Source: Pseudomonas petrae
Lineage (GTDB): Bacteria; Pseudomonadota; Gammaproteobacteria; Pseudomonadales; Pseudomonadaceae
DNA: 64,000 nucleotides
NCBI RefSeq assembly: GCF_021728295.1
Contig: NZ_JAKJXE010000011.1
Coordinates: 1 to 64,000 of the forward strand
Direction: 5' to 3'
This document shows, in pieces, positions 17,187 through 26,759 of the stretch; position 1 is the stretch's first letter; the number at the start of each line of letters is the position of its first letter. Both the position numbers and the translations under genes were made by a program. Below the pieces are notes generated by a model that was not told the DNA's origin, ran no database searches, and saw only the letters and a program-made list of their open reading frames with translations.

Positions 17187-17476
17187 TTGCATCTGACTCG
17201 ACCGAGGCGTCTGTTTTGCTGCCACCTCGCGCCAGTTCGCGGGCAAGCGCGCTCCTACGCCCTTCGGGCAGAATCCAAGGCAGATCGCCGACATCCGGAC
17301 GCGCGGCAAACCCAATGAGCATCCGCACCAGTTGCATCTGACTCGACCGAGGCGTCTGTTTTGCTGCCGCTTCGCGCCAGTTCGCGGGCAAGCGCGCTCC
17401 TACGCCCTTCGGGCAGAATCCAAGGCAGATCGCCGACATCCGGACGCGCGGCAAACCCAATGAGCATCCGCACCAG
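17187..17476. repeat. Two tandem 145-bp direct repeats, each with a family A REP core
   Basis: Unit 1 spans 17187-17331 and unit 2 spans 17332-17476. I count two mismatches between them, near position 37 of the unit (CCACC versus CCGCT). Each contains one family A REP half with the core GCGGGCAAGCGCGCTCCTAC. The rest is unique sequence, including AAGGCAGATCGCCGACATCC. No gene is supported between 17180 and 17686. Confidence 0.93.
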
Positions 17477-17548
17477 CGGCACTCAACCTGACGATCAATA
17501 CCGAACCCATCTCTGCCGATCAACGCCTGACCCGCTTCTGCCGAAGGC

Positions 17549-17572
17549 GTAGGAGCGCGCTTGCCCGCGATC
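17549..17572. repeat. Single family A REP core
   Basis: A lone core (TAGGAGCGCGCTTGCCCGC) in the opposite orientation to the two in the tandem units upstream. It could pair with either of them. Confidence 0.8.
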
Positions 17573-17686
17573 GGCTGCGCAGCAGTCGTGAACCTGCCCA
17601 CCAAGCCCTTAGTCATCCAACGCTTCAGTTCGTCGCGCAGCGGCCGATGTACAGGCGTCCATAAAAACAATTCGCAAGGAATCATC

Positions 17687-19603
17687 ATGTCTCGCTGGTT
17701 TACCCAACGCCTTGGAAATATGAGCGTCAGCCTCAAACTGGGTATCGGTTTCGGGCTGGTGCTGTTGCTCACGCTGCTCATCACGGCGACGGGCTGGTCG
17801 AGTGTCAAGGCGTTGATCGAGCGCGGCGACAAGCTGGGGATGATCTCGCTGATCAGTGAGCGGACGATGGACCTGCGCACGGCGAGCATGGTGTATGAAA
17901 CCCAATACAGCGCCGAAGCCGCGACGGCTGTCATGACTGCGCTGGACAAGCTCGACGCGGATCTGAAAACCGCGCGCAGCATGATCAGAGGCGCTGACGA
18001 TCTCACGCTGCTGGATACTCAGATTCAGGCGGCCAGCGATTACCGCCGCGCCTTCGACGACATGACCAAGGCCATTCAGAATCGCGAAGCCAGCCGGACC
18101 AACCTGGGGGCCACCGCCGATGCCGCCGTGGACATGGTCAAAAAGATCGAGGAAGCGTTGATTCAGCACGACAACATCCTGCAATTCAACAGCGCGGTGG
18201 ATGTCAGCAAACAGATTCAGCAGGCACGCTTCCAGGTCCGCGGTTACACCTTCAGCGGCAATCCGGATTTCGAAAAGAACGCTACCGCAGCCATCGACGA
18301 GGCCATTGTCGGGGTCAACACGCTGGCGGGCGACGTGTCTTCCCAGTACATCCCGCAACTGCAGAAGGCCAACCTGGCGCTCAAAGGCTACCGCGCGGCG
18401 GTCGGCCAATACCGTGACGCACAACTGGTCAGCCGTCAGGCCCTGGCCAAGATGACCGGGCTGGGCCAGCAGTTGCTCGATGTCAGCGACCAATTGAGCG
18501 TTTCGCAAAACGCCAAACGCGATGCCGACAGCAGTCAGGCCCAATCGACCCTTGGCATCGCGACGGTGCTGGCGCTGATCCTCGGTGTGCTTGCCGCCTG
18601 GGTCATCACCCGGCAAATCACAGTGCCGCTGGGCCAGACGCTTGTTGCGGTCGAGCGGGTGGCGTCCGGTGATCTGACCCACAACCTCAGCGTCGACCGC
18701 CGCGACGAGCTTGGCCAGTTGCAGGGCAGCATCCAGCGCATGACCGTCGGGCTGCGTGAATTGATCAGCGGCATCGGCGAAGGCGTGACCCAGATCGCCA
18801 GCGCCGCCGAAGAGTTGTCGGCGGTCACCGAACAGACCAGCGCCGGCGTCAACAGCCAGAAGGTCGAGACCGACCAGGTCGCCACCGCCATGCACCAGAT
18901 GACCGCCACGGTGCAGGAAGTTGCGCGCAACGCCGAAGAAGCGTCCGAGGCTGCCGTAGCCGCGGACCTTCAGGCGCGCGAAGGCGACAAGGTGGTCAAC
19001 GAGGCCATTGCGCAGATCGAGCGTCTGGCGACCGAAGTCGGTCACTCCACCGAGGCAATGGCTGAACTCAAGCGCGAGAGCGACAAGATCGGCAGCGTCC
19101 TCGACGTGATCAAGTCCGTTGCGCAGCAAACCAACCTGCTGGCCCTGAACGCCGCCATTGAGGCCGCGCGGGCTGGCGAGGCCGGGCGTGGCTTTGCCGT
19201 GGTGGCGGACGAAGTGCGCAGCCTCGCGCAGCGCACGCAAAAATCCACGGAAGAGATCGAAGAGCTGATTTCCGGCCTGCAGAACGGTACCCGGCAGGTG
19301 GCAACGATCATGGACAACAGCCGCGAACTCACCGTCAGCAGCGTCGAGTTGACCCGCCGCGCGGGCAGCTCACTGGAAAGCATCACCCGCACGGTTTCTG
19401 CGATTCAATCCATGAACCAGCAGATTGCCGCTGCCGCCGAAGAGCAAAGCGCCACGGCCGAGGAGATCAACCGCAGCGTGCTCAACGTGCGCGATGTGTC
19501 GGAACAGACCTCCGCGGCCAGCGAAGAAACCGCCGCATCGAGCGTCGAACTGGCGCGCCTGGGCAGCCATCTGCAAGCGCTGGTGGGCCGCTTCCGGGTC
19601 TGA
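17687..19603 (+). CDS. Methyl-accepting chemotaxis protein with HBM-type sensor domain (receptor 1)
   Basis: Transmembrane chemoreceptor, 638 residues from the ATG at 17687, behind AAGGA. It has TM1 at about 19-40, a periplasmic four-to-six-helix sensor of about 245 residues that looks like the helical bimodular (HBM) type, TM2 at about 287-306, HAMP at about 307-360, and the signalling hairpin with the near-invariant tip QQTNLLALNAAIEAARAGE. The protein ends GRFRV with no CheR-docking pentapeptide. In P. aeruginosa the gene after rsmE is mcpK (PA5072), an alpha-ketoglutarate receptor with this domain type. Whether this protein shares the ligand is inference only. It lies in tandem with a paralogue 183 bases downstream. 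Confidence 0.88.
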   Translation: MSRWFTQRLGNMSVSLKLGIGFGLVLLLTLLITATGWSSVKALIERGDKLGMISLISERTMDLRTASMVYETQYSAEAATAVMTALDKLDADLKTARSMIRGADDLTLLDTQIQAASDYRRAFDDMTKAIQNREASRTNLGATADAAVDMVKKIEEALIQHDNILQFNSAVDVSKQIQQARFQVRGYTFSGNPDFEKNATAAIDEAIVGVNTLAGDVSSQYIPQLQKANLALKGYRAAVGQYRDAQLVSRQALAKMTGLGQQLLDVSDQLSVSQNAKRDADSSQAQSTLGIATVLALILGVLAAWVITRQITVPLGQTLVAVERVASGDLTHNLSVDRRDELGQLQGSIQRMTVGLRELISGIGEGVTQIASAAEELSAVTEQTSAGVNSQKVETDQVATAMHQMTATVQEVARNAEEASEAAVAADLQAREGDKVVNEAIAQIERLATEVGHSTEAMAELKRESDKIGSVLDVIKSVAQQTNLLALNAAIEAARAGEAGRGFAVVADEVRSLAQRTQKSTEEIEELISGLQNGTRQVATIMDNSRELTVSSVELTRRAGSSLESITRTVSAIQSMNQQIAAAAEEQSATAEEINRSVLNVRDVSEQTSAASEETAASSVELARLGSHLQALVGRFRV

Positions 19604-19786
19604 TCCATTTGCCCGGTTCGCATCTGCTTCAGCGGAAGGCTTGCCGGCAACACCTCCGATCAGGGGCGGAATCTGTGACACGCGTCCCCCCTTCCCGCCC
19701 CTCGGAAATCTCCTACGACCTGATCAGGTCACGCCTCCGCTTCCCCTGCCGATGCGCGTTTATCGCTCATCCGCAGGAGAGTCATC

Positions 19787-21730
19787 ATGTTGCAAGGCAT
19801 CAACCGGACGCTGGCCAACACCAGCGTCAAACTCAAACTCTCGCTGGGCTTCGGCCTGGTTCTGTTTCTGACCCTGGCCATCACCCTGACCGGCTGGCAT
19901 GGGCTCGACACCATGATCGAGCGCTCGGAGTCATTGACCTCCATCGCCCAGCTCAACGCGATGACCAAGGACCTGCGCGCCGAGCGCATTGTCTTTCGGG
20001 TCGAAAACACTGCCGACAGCGCCTCGCGCGTCGTTGCGCGCATTAACGAGATCGAAGCGCATCTGGTGGTATTGCGCGACGACGCCCCGCCTGCCGACAT
20101 CCTCAAGTTGCTCAACGGGCAGAGCGACACCGTGCGGGCGCTCGAAGCCACCTTTGCCGACCTGGCCAAGCTGCTGAGCGCGCGGGCAGATTCGCGTGCG
20201 CAACTGGCCGTCCTGTCTGAAGAGGCGATCACGTCCATTGGCCTGGTGGAAAGCGAAGTCTTGAAGGCCGTGAGTCAGGAGCAGGACAGCAGCGAGCGCC
20301 TGGGGGAGTTCACCAACATCCAGCAGTTGCGCGGCCAGGTGCAAAACGCCCGTTACGAAGTCCAGGCGTACGTGTTCAGCGGTAAAGAGTCCTACGAGAT
20401 CTCCGCCATTACCGCCATCGACGAAGCGCTGAAGGAAGTCGAGCAGATCGCCAGCGATCAGGCCGACGGCAACGTCAGCGAATTGCTCAACGCCCGTAAG
20501 ACGCTGCTCAAGTACCGCGAGCACATGGGCCAGTTCAAAGACCTGCAGGTCAAGGTTGAAGCGGCTCAGGAGTCCATGGAGGCGCTGAGCGAGAGCCCGC
20601 TTACGTCAACCGGCGAGATCACGGCGCTGCAAGGCCAGCGGCGTGATGCGGAAGCCACGCAGTCGCGGCAGACGCTCAGTGGCGTGGCCGGGCTGGCAAT
20701 GCTCCTTGGCCTGCTGGCCGCCTGGCTGATCACCCAGCAGATCATCGCGCCGCTACGGCTGACCTTGAGTGCCGCTGCGCGCATCGCCAAGGGTGATCTG
20801 AGTCAGGACCTCGAAGTCGGCCGTCGCGACGAGATGGGCATGCTCCAGCGCAGCATGCAGGACATGACTCTGAGCCTGCGCCAACTCATCAGCGGTATCA
20901 GCGACGGCGTGACCCAGATTGCCAGCGCGGCGGAGCAACTGTCGGCCGTCACCGAGCAAACCAGCGTGGGCGTCAATAGCCAGAAAGACGAAACCGATTG
21001 CGTCGCCACGGCCATGAACCAGATGACCTCGACCGTGATGGAAGTGGCTCGCAATGCTGAAGAAGCCAGCGAGGCGGCGCGGCACGCGGATCAGCAGGCG
21101 CGGGACGGCGACAAGGTGGTCAACGACGCCATCGCGCAGATCGAGCGCCTGGCGCTGGAGGTGAACAATTCAACTGAGGCGATGGGCAAGCTGAAGCTGG
21201 AGAGCGACAAGATCGGCGGGGTGCTCGACGTCATCAAGTCAGTGTCGCAACAGACCAATCTGCTCGCCTTGAACGCCGCAATCGAAGCCGCCCGGGCGGG
21301 CGAAGCGGGACGCGGTTTTGCGGTCGTCGCCGATGAGGTTCGCGGCCTGGCCCAGCGCACTCAGGAATCCACCGAGGAAATCGAAGTGCTCATCGCGGCG
21401 CTGCAAAGCGGCACCCAACAAGTGGTGATGACGCTCGATGCCAGCCGGACCCTGACCGACAGCAGCGTCGAGTTGAGTCGCCAGGCGGGCAGCGCGCTGG
21501 GACACATCACACGCACGGTGTCGACGATTCAGACGATGAACCAGCAGATCGCTGCGGCGGGAGAAGAACAGAGCAGCGTGGCGGAGCAGATCAACCGCAG
21601 CGTGCTGAACGTGCGGGATGTGTCCGAGCAAACCGCGGCGTCCAGCGAGGAGACCGCCGCCTCAAGCATTGAGCTGGCGCGGTTGGGGGTGCAGTTGCAG
21701 GAGATGGTCGGGAAGTTTCGGGTGAGTTGA
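19787..21730 (+). CDS. Methyl-accepting chemotaxis protein with HBM-type sensor domain (receptor 2)
   Basis: A 647-residue paralogue of the preceding receptor, with a strong AGGAG before the ATG. TM1 is at about 18-40, a large periplasmic helical sensor at about 41-295, TM2 at about 297-316, then HAMP and a signalling domain almost identical to receptor 1 around the tip (SQQTNLLALNAAIEAARAG). The start (SVKLKLSLGFGLVLFLTLAI) and end (VGKFRVS) also match. The sensor parts are clearly more diverged than the signalling parts, consistent with duplication followed by ligand specialisation. The ligand is unknown. Confidence 0.88.
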   Translation: MLQGINRTLANTSVKLKLSLGFGLVLFLTLAITLTGWHGLDTMIERSESLTSIAQLNAMTKDLRAERIVFRVENTADSASRVVARINEIEAHLVVLRDDAPPADILKLLNGQSDTVRALEATFADLAKLLSARADSRAQLAVLSEEAITSIGLVESEVLKAVSQEQDSSERLGEFTNIQQLRGQVQNARYEVQAYVFSGKESYEISAITAIDEALKEVEQIASDQADGNVSELLNARKTLLKYREHMGQFKDLQVKVEAAQESMEALSESPLTSTGEITALQGQRRDAEATQSRQTLSGVAGLAMLLGLLAAWLITQQIIAPLRLTLSAAARIAKGDLSQDLEVGRRDEMGMLQRSMQDMTLSLRQLISGISDGVTQIASAAEQLSAVTEQTSVGVNSQKDETDCVATAMNQMTSTVMEVARNAEEASEAARHADQQARDGDKVVNDAIAQIERLALEVNNSTEAMGKLKLESDKIGGVLDVIKSVSQQTNLLALNAAIEAARAGEAGRGFAVVADEVRGLAQRTQESTEEIEVLIAALQSGTQQVVMTLDASRTLTDSSVELSRQAGSALGHITRTVSTIQTMNQQIAAAGEEQSSVAEQINRSVLNVRDVSEQTAASSEETAASSIELARLGVQLQEMVGKFRVS

Positions 21731-21754
21731 TTGCGGAGTTAGCACCGCCTCAAC

Positions 21755-21842
21755 TGTAGGAGCGCGCTTGCCCGCGATTGCGGTGGATCAGACGACTTAT
21801 TATGTGCTGACGGAATGCTTTCGCGGGCAAGCGCGCTCCTAC
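21755..21842. repeat. REP doublet, family A, near-copy of the one at 31160
   Basis: Inverted family A cores around a 45-base spacer. The spacer (GCTGACGGAATGCTTTCGC end) is nearly the same as that of the element at 31160-31247, with about four differences, so the two are recent copies of one REPIN. Confidence 0.92.
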
Positions 21843-21897
21843 AGTCGATTTGTGTATGGCTGTTAGCCTTGCAAACACGTCTGATTCATGGCCCAAA

Positions 21898-21938
21898 CAA
21901 AAACGCCGCCGAAGATGGCTCTTCGGCGGCGTTTTGTT
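21898..21938. terminator. Intrinsic terminator between receptor 2 and opgH
   Basis: A long perfect stem, ACGCCGCCGAAGA paired with TCTTCGGCGGCGT around a TGGC loop, is flanked by A and T runs on both sides. It serves the convergent ends of opgH (minus) and the chemoreceptor (plus). Confidence 0.85.
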
Positions 21939-21949
21939 TAGCGCGTGAA

Positions 21950-24547
21950 TCAGGCGTTAACGAGAGTCGCGTCGTTCACATGGGTCGCTGGCTGCAAGGG
22001 CAGCAGCGGCGCATGGGGATCGGCTTCCACCGAAGCGCGCCAGGCATTGAGCCAGGCGGAATTGCCTTCGCTCCAGACCAGCTCGTGCAACCGCGCCAGC
22101 GCAACCGGATCGCTCAGCAATTGCAGGCGCTCGTGGTTGTTCAGCAGCTCAGGGCCACCCTTGATCGCATGACGCACACGCTCGACACGCATCCACTCGA
22201 TCGGCTCGGCATCGCGATGGCGAGAGGTCGCCAACGCGCAGGCCAAAGCGTTCTGCTGCGGATCAACCACTGCGCGAACAAAGCCGTCGTTCAGCGCGTG
22301 CCAGCGATTCTCATGGGTGTACGTGTCAGTGGACACCAGCTCTTGCGGCGGCGTGTGCTCTTCCGGAATCAGGAACAGCTTGGTGTCGCGCGCCTTCAGG
22401 CCCAGATTCGTGCGGCTGGAAATCACCGACACCGGGATCGACAGCATCAACGAACCCACAATCGGCACCAGCCACCACAGGAAGCTCGGGTTCAGCCAAG
22501 CCACCAGCAGCGCCCAGCAAAAGCCCAGCAGTGTCTGTGGCCCGTGACGCTTGACCGCTTCGCTCCACGGCGTCGAGTCATCATCACGCTGCGGCGAGTT
22601 CCACGTTGCGGCCCAGCCCAGGAACGCAGCCAGTACAAAGCGGGTGTGGAAGATCATGCGCACCGGCGCCAGCAGCATGGAGAACAACATTTCCAGCAGC
22701 ATCGACATCGTAACCTTGATGCGGCCACCAAAGCCGGTCGCGCCCTTGGCCCAGATCAGAATCACGCTGAGCAGTTTCGGCAGGAACAACAGCACGACTG
22801 TCGTAGAGAACAAAGCGACGGCTTTTTCCGGGTGCCACTGTGGCCACAACGGATACAGCTGACGCGGCTCCATGAAGTAGGTCGGCTCCATCAGCGTGTT
22901 CACCGCCAGCAGCGCAGTCGACAGCACCAGGAAGAAGAACCACAGCGGCGCCGACAGATAGGACATCACGCCGGTCAGGAACACCGCGCGGTGCACCGGG
23001 TGCATGCCTTTCACCAGGAACAGACGGAAGTTCATCAGGTTACCGTGGCACCAGCGACGGTCACGCTTGAGTTCGTCCAGCAGGTTCGGCGGCAGCTCTT
23101 CGTAACTGCCCGGCAGGTCGTAGGCAATCCACACGCCCCAGCCGGCACGGCGCATGAGCGCTGCTTCGACGAAGTCGTGGGACAGAATCGCACCGGCAAA
23201 GGCTCCCTTCCCGGGCAGCGGCGCCAAGGCGCAGTGCTCGATGAACGGCTTCATGCGAATGATCGCGTTGTGACCCCAATAGTGGGATTCACCCAGCTGC
23301 CAGAAGTGCAGGCCGGCCGTGAACAGCGGGCCGTACACGCGAGTGGCGAACTGCTGCATGCGGGCGTACAGCGTGTCCATGCCCGAGGCACGCGGCGCGG
23401 TCTGGATGATGCCGGCGTCCGGCGTCGCTTCCATCAAACGCACGAGGCTGGTCAGGCATTCGCCGCTCATGACCGAGTCAGCGTCAAGCACAACCATGTA
23501 GCGGTATTCACCGCCCCAGCGACGGCAGAAGTCATCGAGGTTACCGCTCTTGCGCTTAACGCGACGGCGGCGACGACGGTAGAAGATCTTGCCGAAACCA
23601 CCGGTTTCACGGCACACGTCCAGCCAGGCTTGTTGCTCGGCCACACAGATGTCGGTTTCGTTGGAGTCGCTGAGAATGAAGAAGTCGAAACGATCCAGAT
23701 CGCCCGTGGCTTTGACCGATTCGAACGTCGCTCGCAGACCCGCGAATACGCGAGGCACGTCTTCGTTGCAGATCGGCATCACCAGCGCAGTGCGCGCACC
23801 GGCTTCGATCGGCTCAATGCCCGCGCTGGCACCGGAAATACGGTACTTGTCGTGACCAGTGAGCAATTCGAGGAAGCCCATCAGCGCGGTCCAGAAACCC
23901 GCCGATACCCAACAGAACAGAATCCCGAACAGCAAGAGGATGCTGGTCTGCAACGCGTACGGCATGACCTGAACAGCGGTCTGCCATAGGGTCTGGTGAC
24001 TGATTTCGTCGAACGAAACCAACGACCAGCCCTGGTACGGCAGGATGCCTTTCATGTAGAAGCCGGCGACGATGGTCTGGCCCAGCATGAGGATCAGCAA
24101 AATGTAGCGACGGATCGAACCCACGGTGCGCCAGCGCGCCTTCGGCAGATCGCGTGGCAGATCGTCCTTGGGCGGCGGCGGATTGGTCTTCCCGGTCAGT
24201 CGACGCCAGCCGCGGTGCAGGATGTTGGTCCGCCACGGCTCCGGCACGACTTTGGTCCGACGAATCGGCGGCGTGGCTTTCAGGACAACGCGGCCGCTGG
24301 CGTCGACACTCAGCATCTCGGCTTCGTGCAGTTCATCAGCGGTCGTCAGGGTCAGGCGACGACCCACCGAAGCCTGGGAGGCCTCGGCAGGGTCAGCGAC
24401 GGTCTGCGCCGAAAGGCGTTCGTGCAGCTCAGCGAACGAGGTGCAGCTGGCAAGTTCTGCCCGCTGCGCGTCGGTCATCGGCAAGTGCGCCAGGTACTCG
24501 CTGAGAGACTCATTCAAAGGCTCTGGCACCGCGTGTGAATTACTCAT
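21950..24547 (-). CDS. opgH: Glucan biosynthesis glucosyltransferase H
   Basis: Inner-membrane family 2 glycosyltransferase that polymerises the beta-1,2-linked backbone of osmoregulated periplasmic glucans from UDP-glucose. The 865-residue protein has about eight predicted membrane helices, the catalytic aspartates (LSDSNE and VLDADSVMSGE), and the QxxRW-type motif as RDRRWCHGN. Its start overlaps the end of opgG by eight bases, so it is the second gene of an opgGH operon. In plant-associated Pseudomonas this locus (hrpM) affects virulence, motility and osmotic adaptation. Confidence 0.96.
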   Translation of the reverse strand: MSNSHAVPEPLNESLSEYLAHLPMTDAQRAELASCTSFAELHERLSAQTVADPAEASQASVGRRLTLTTADELHEAEMLSVDASGRVVLKATPPIRRTKVVPEPWRTNILHRGWRRLTGKTNPPPPKDDLPRDLPKARWRTVGSIRRYILLILMLGQTIVAGFYMKGILPYQGWSLVSFDEISHQTLWQTAVQVMPYALQTSILLLFGILFCWVSAGFWTALMGFLELLTGHDKYRISGASAGIEPIEAGARTALVMPICNEDVPRVFAGLRATFESVKATGDLDRFDFFILSDSNETDICVAEQQAWLDVCRETGGFGKIFYRRRRRRVKRKSGNLDDFCRRWGGEYRYMVVLDADSVMSGECLTSLVRLMEATPDAGIIQTAPRASGMDTLYARMQQFATRVYGPLFTAGLHFWQLGESHYWGHNAIIRMKPFIEHCALAPLPGKGAFAGAILSHDFVEAALMRRAGWGVWIAYDLPGSYEELPPNLLDELKRDRRWCHGNLMNFRLFLVKGMHPVHRAVFLTGVMSYLSAPLWFFFLVLSTALLAVNTLMEPTYFMEPRQLYPLWPQWHPEKAVALFSTTVVLLFLPKLLSVILIWAKGATGFGGRIKVTMSMLLEMLFSMLLAPVRMIFHTRFVLAAFLGWAATWNSPQRDDDSTPWSEAVKRHGPQTLLGFCWALLVAWLNPSFLWWLVPIVGSLMLSIPVSVISSRTNLGLKARDTKLFLIPEEHTPPQELVSTDTYTHENRWHALNDGFVRAVVDPQQNALACALATSRHRDAEPIEWMRVERVRHAIKGGPELLNNHERLQLLSDPVALARLHELVWSEGNSAWLNAWRASVEADPHAPLLPLQPATHVNDATLVNA

Positions 24548-26495
24548 CGGCTGGCAACTGGTAGCTCCAGGTTTCGGTCAGGACTTGTTGAATCATGGCC
24601 GGCCCCTGTTGGGTGGATGCAGCCTCTACCGCTGGCTGCGGGGTGTCTTTCATAGCTTTGTTGGCCTTGGCAGCGTCGCCCAGAGCGGCTTCTGGCTTGG
24701 ACGCCTCGTCCGACTTGGCTTCTGCAACCTTGGTTGCGTCAGCAGACTTGGCGGCATCCTTGCTATCGGCTTTAGGCCCTTTGGCTTCCTTCGCATCACC
24801 GGCCTTCAAAGCGTCGGTTTTGACGATTTCTGCTTTGTCATCCTTCTGTGCGGCAACCGCTGGCGCAGCGGCAACAGCAGGCTTGGCGTCAGCCTTGGCA
24901 ACCGGCTTCTTGTCCGACTTGTCAGCGGTGATCACTGCTGGCTCCTTGCCCGGTTCGGCAGGGGTTTCACGCAGCAGGTAAGCACGCATCTCAACCGACT
25001 TGCCCGGATCCTTGACCTTCAGGCGCAAAGTCAGACGCCAGCCTTTGGTCACCGGGTTGTAGCGCAGATTGTTCTCGACCAGATCGGTGTTGTCGTCGGT
25101 AATGACCTGACTGCGGATCGACGGATCTTCGCCCAGCTTGGCGAGGGTCGGGCCAACGAAGTCGACCAGGTAGGCAACGCTGCCATCCGGTTGACGGATC
25201 AGGTTCGATTGCTTCACGTCACCCGTAGAGCGAAGGGTCTGCTTGACCCAGCCCAGATCCGGCGAGTGAATGGCGTCCTCATCCATGGTCCAGTGCAGAC
25301 GGTAGTTGAAGTCGATCGGCTGACCCGGCTCTGGCTGGGTTTCCGGCTTCCAGAACGCAACGATGTTGTCGTTGGTTTCGTCGGCAGTCGGAATCTCGAC
25401 CAGATCAACGGTGCCCTTGCCCCAGTCGCCCTTCGGCTCGATCCAGGCGCTTGGACGTTTGTCGTAGCGGTCATCCAGATCTTCGTAATGGCTGAAATTG
25501 CGGCCACGTTGCAGCAGACCGAAACCGCGCGGGTTCTCGACCGAGAAGCTGCTCACGGCAAGGTGTTTAGGGTTGTTCAGCGGACGCCAGATCCACTCGC
25601 CATTGGCGGCCTGGATCGACAGACCGCTGGAGTCGTGCAGCTCGCGACGGTAGTTGAGGACTTTCGACGGCTGATTGGCACCGAACAGGTACATGCTCGT
25701 CAGCGGCGCAACGCCCAGTTTGCCGACCTTGTCACGCAGGTACATGCGCGACTGGACATCAACCAGTGTGTTGGTGCCCGGACGCAGGGTCAGCTTGTAC
25801 GCGCCAGTGGCGCGAGGGGAGTCGAGCAAGGCGAAAATAACCAGATGGTTGTCATCCGGGTTCGGCTTCTCGATCCAGAATTCGGTGAAGCGAGGGAATT
25901 CCTCACCCGATGGCATGGCCGTGTCGATCGCCATCCCGCGCGCAGACAGACCGTAAACCTGACCTTTACCGATCACGCGGAAGTAGCTCGCGCCCAGCAT
26001 GGTCATGATTTCGTCTTGCTTGTCGTCTTTGTTGATCGGGTAAGTGACGCGGAAGCCGGCGTAGCCCAGGTTCTCGGTCGACTTGGGATCGAACTTCACG
26101 TCGCCGAAATCGAAACGACTCGGGTCGTACTTGATCTCGTTGACGGAGTTGGCGGTGACTTCATTGATTTTGACCGGGGTGTCGAAGTGCATGCCCTGAT
26201 GGTAGAACGACACCTTGAAGGGGGTTTTGTCATTGGCCCACTCGGCCTTGTCTTGCAGGAAGCGGATCTTTTGATAGTCCGCGAACTTCATGTCGCGGAA
26301 TTCGGCCGGAAGATTGCTCTTCGGCGCGGTGAATTTCTGTCCGGCCAGATCTTTGGCCTTTGTCGCCACGTCGTCGAGATCGAACGCCCAGAGCTGACTG
26401 GCGCCGAACAGACAAAACAAAGCCGACCCTGCCAGCAGCGCGCTGCGCAAGCGCCCGCCCGGGTTCTTTGGTGCATTACATGGACTAACAATCAC
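24540..26495 (-). CDS. opgG: Periplasmic glucan biosynthesis protein G, with a long C-terminal insert
   Basis: Periplasmic partner of OpgH in osmoregulated glucan assembly. I prefer the GTG at 26495, which reads MIVSPCNAPK with GAGGG 7 bases upstream; the in-frame TTG two codons earlier touches the ribosome site. The protein is 651 residues, against about 511 in E. coli. A signal peptide ends near QLWA-FDL (about 39). The conserved OpgG beta-sandwich runs to about residue 510. An Ala/Lys/Asp-rich low-complexity segment of about 120 residues (24606-24965) then precedes the conserved tail ETWSYQLPADE. It is the first gene of the operon, with its promoter in the 26496-26759 gap. Confidence 0.95.
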   Translation of the reverse strand: MIVSPCNAPKNPGGRLRSALLAGSALFCLFGASQLWAFDLDDVATKAKDLAGQKFTAPKSNLPAEFRDMKFADYQKIRFLQDKAEWANDKTPFKVSFYHQGMHFDTPVKINEVTANSVNEIKYDPSRFDFGDVKFDPKSTENLGYAGFRVTYPINKDDKQDEIMTMLGASYFRVIGKGQVYGLSARGMAIDTAMPSGEEFPRFTEFWIEKPNPDDNHLVIFALLDSPRATGAYKLTLRPGTNTLVDVQSRMYLRDKVGKLGVAPLTSMYLFGANQPSKVLNYRRELHDSSGLSIQAANGEWIWRPLNNPKHLAVSSFSVENPRGFGLLQRGRNFSHYEDLDDRYDKRPSAWIEPKGDWGKGTVDLVEIPTADETNDNIVAFWKPETQPEPGQPIDFNYRLHWTMDEDAIHSPDLGWVKQTLRSTGDVKQSNLIRQPDGSVAYLVDFVGPTLAKLGEDPSIRSQVITDDNTDLVENNLRYNPVTKGWRLTLRLKVKDPGKSVEMRAYLLRETPAEPGKEPAVITADKSDKKPVAKADAKPAVAAAPAVAAQKDDKAEIVKTDALKAGDAKEAKGPKADSKDAAKSADATKVAEAKSDEASKPEAALGDAAKANKAMKDTPQPAVEAASTQQGPAMIQQVLTETWSYQLPADE

Positions 26496-26631
26496 GAGCA
26501 ACCCTCGCCGAAAACAGATGAAGAAACCAACGGCCAGCTATCAAATGCCGGGTTGGCGAGCATTGTTCCGACTCCAAAAGGGGCCAATGATTCCCCAAGC
26601 GGTGTCGGACCAGTCTGCGTTTAACCGATTT

Positions 26632-26649
26632 GACGGGCCTTGGCCCGTC
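26632..26649. terminator. Strong GC hairpin downstream of dtd
   Basis: An 8-bp perfect inverted repeat (GACGGGCC/GGCCCGTC) with a two-base loop, between opgG and dtd, which read the same way. It may end the pip-dtd transcript before the opgG promoter. No T tract is present on the minus strand, so I treat it as a weak call. Confidence 0.4.
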
Positions 26650-26759
26650 TTTGTAGCGCGGGATTATCCAGTAGCTCGCGTTACAACGCATCAGGGGACG
26701 CAAACTATTTATTGCGTTTGGAGCGAGTAATTCCGGGGCCATCAAACAGGCCGGGCTGT

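Noticed and set aside
24126..26624. 830-codon open frame opposite opgG/opgH
   Set aside because: The composition is that of the reverse complement of real genes; it has no motifs and no plausible ribosome site. opgG and opgH are unmistakable on the other strand.
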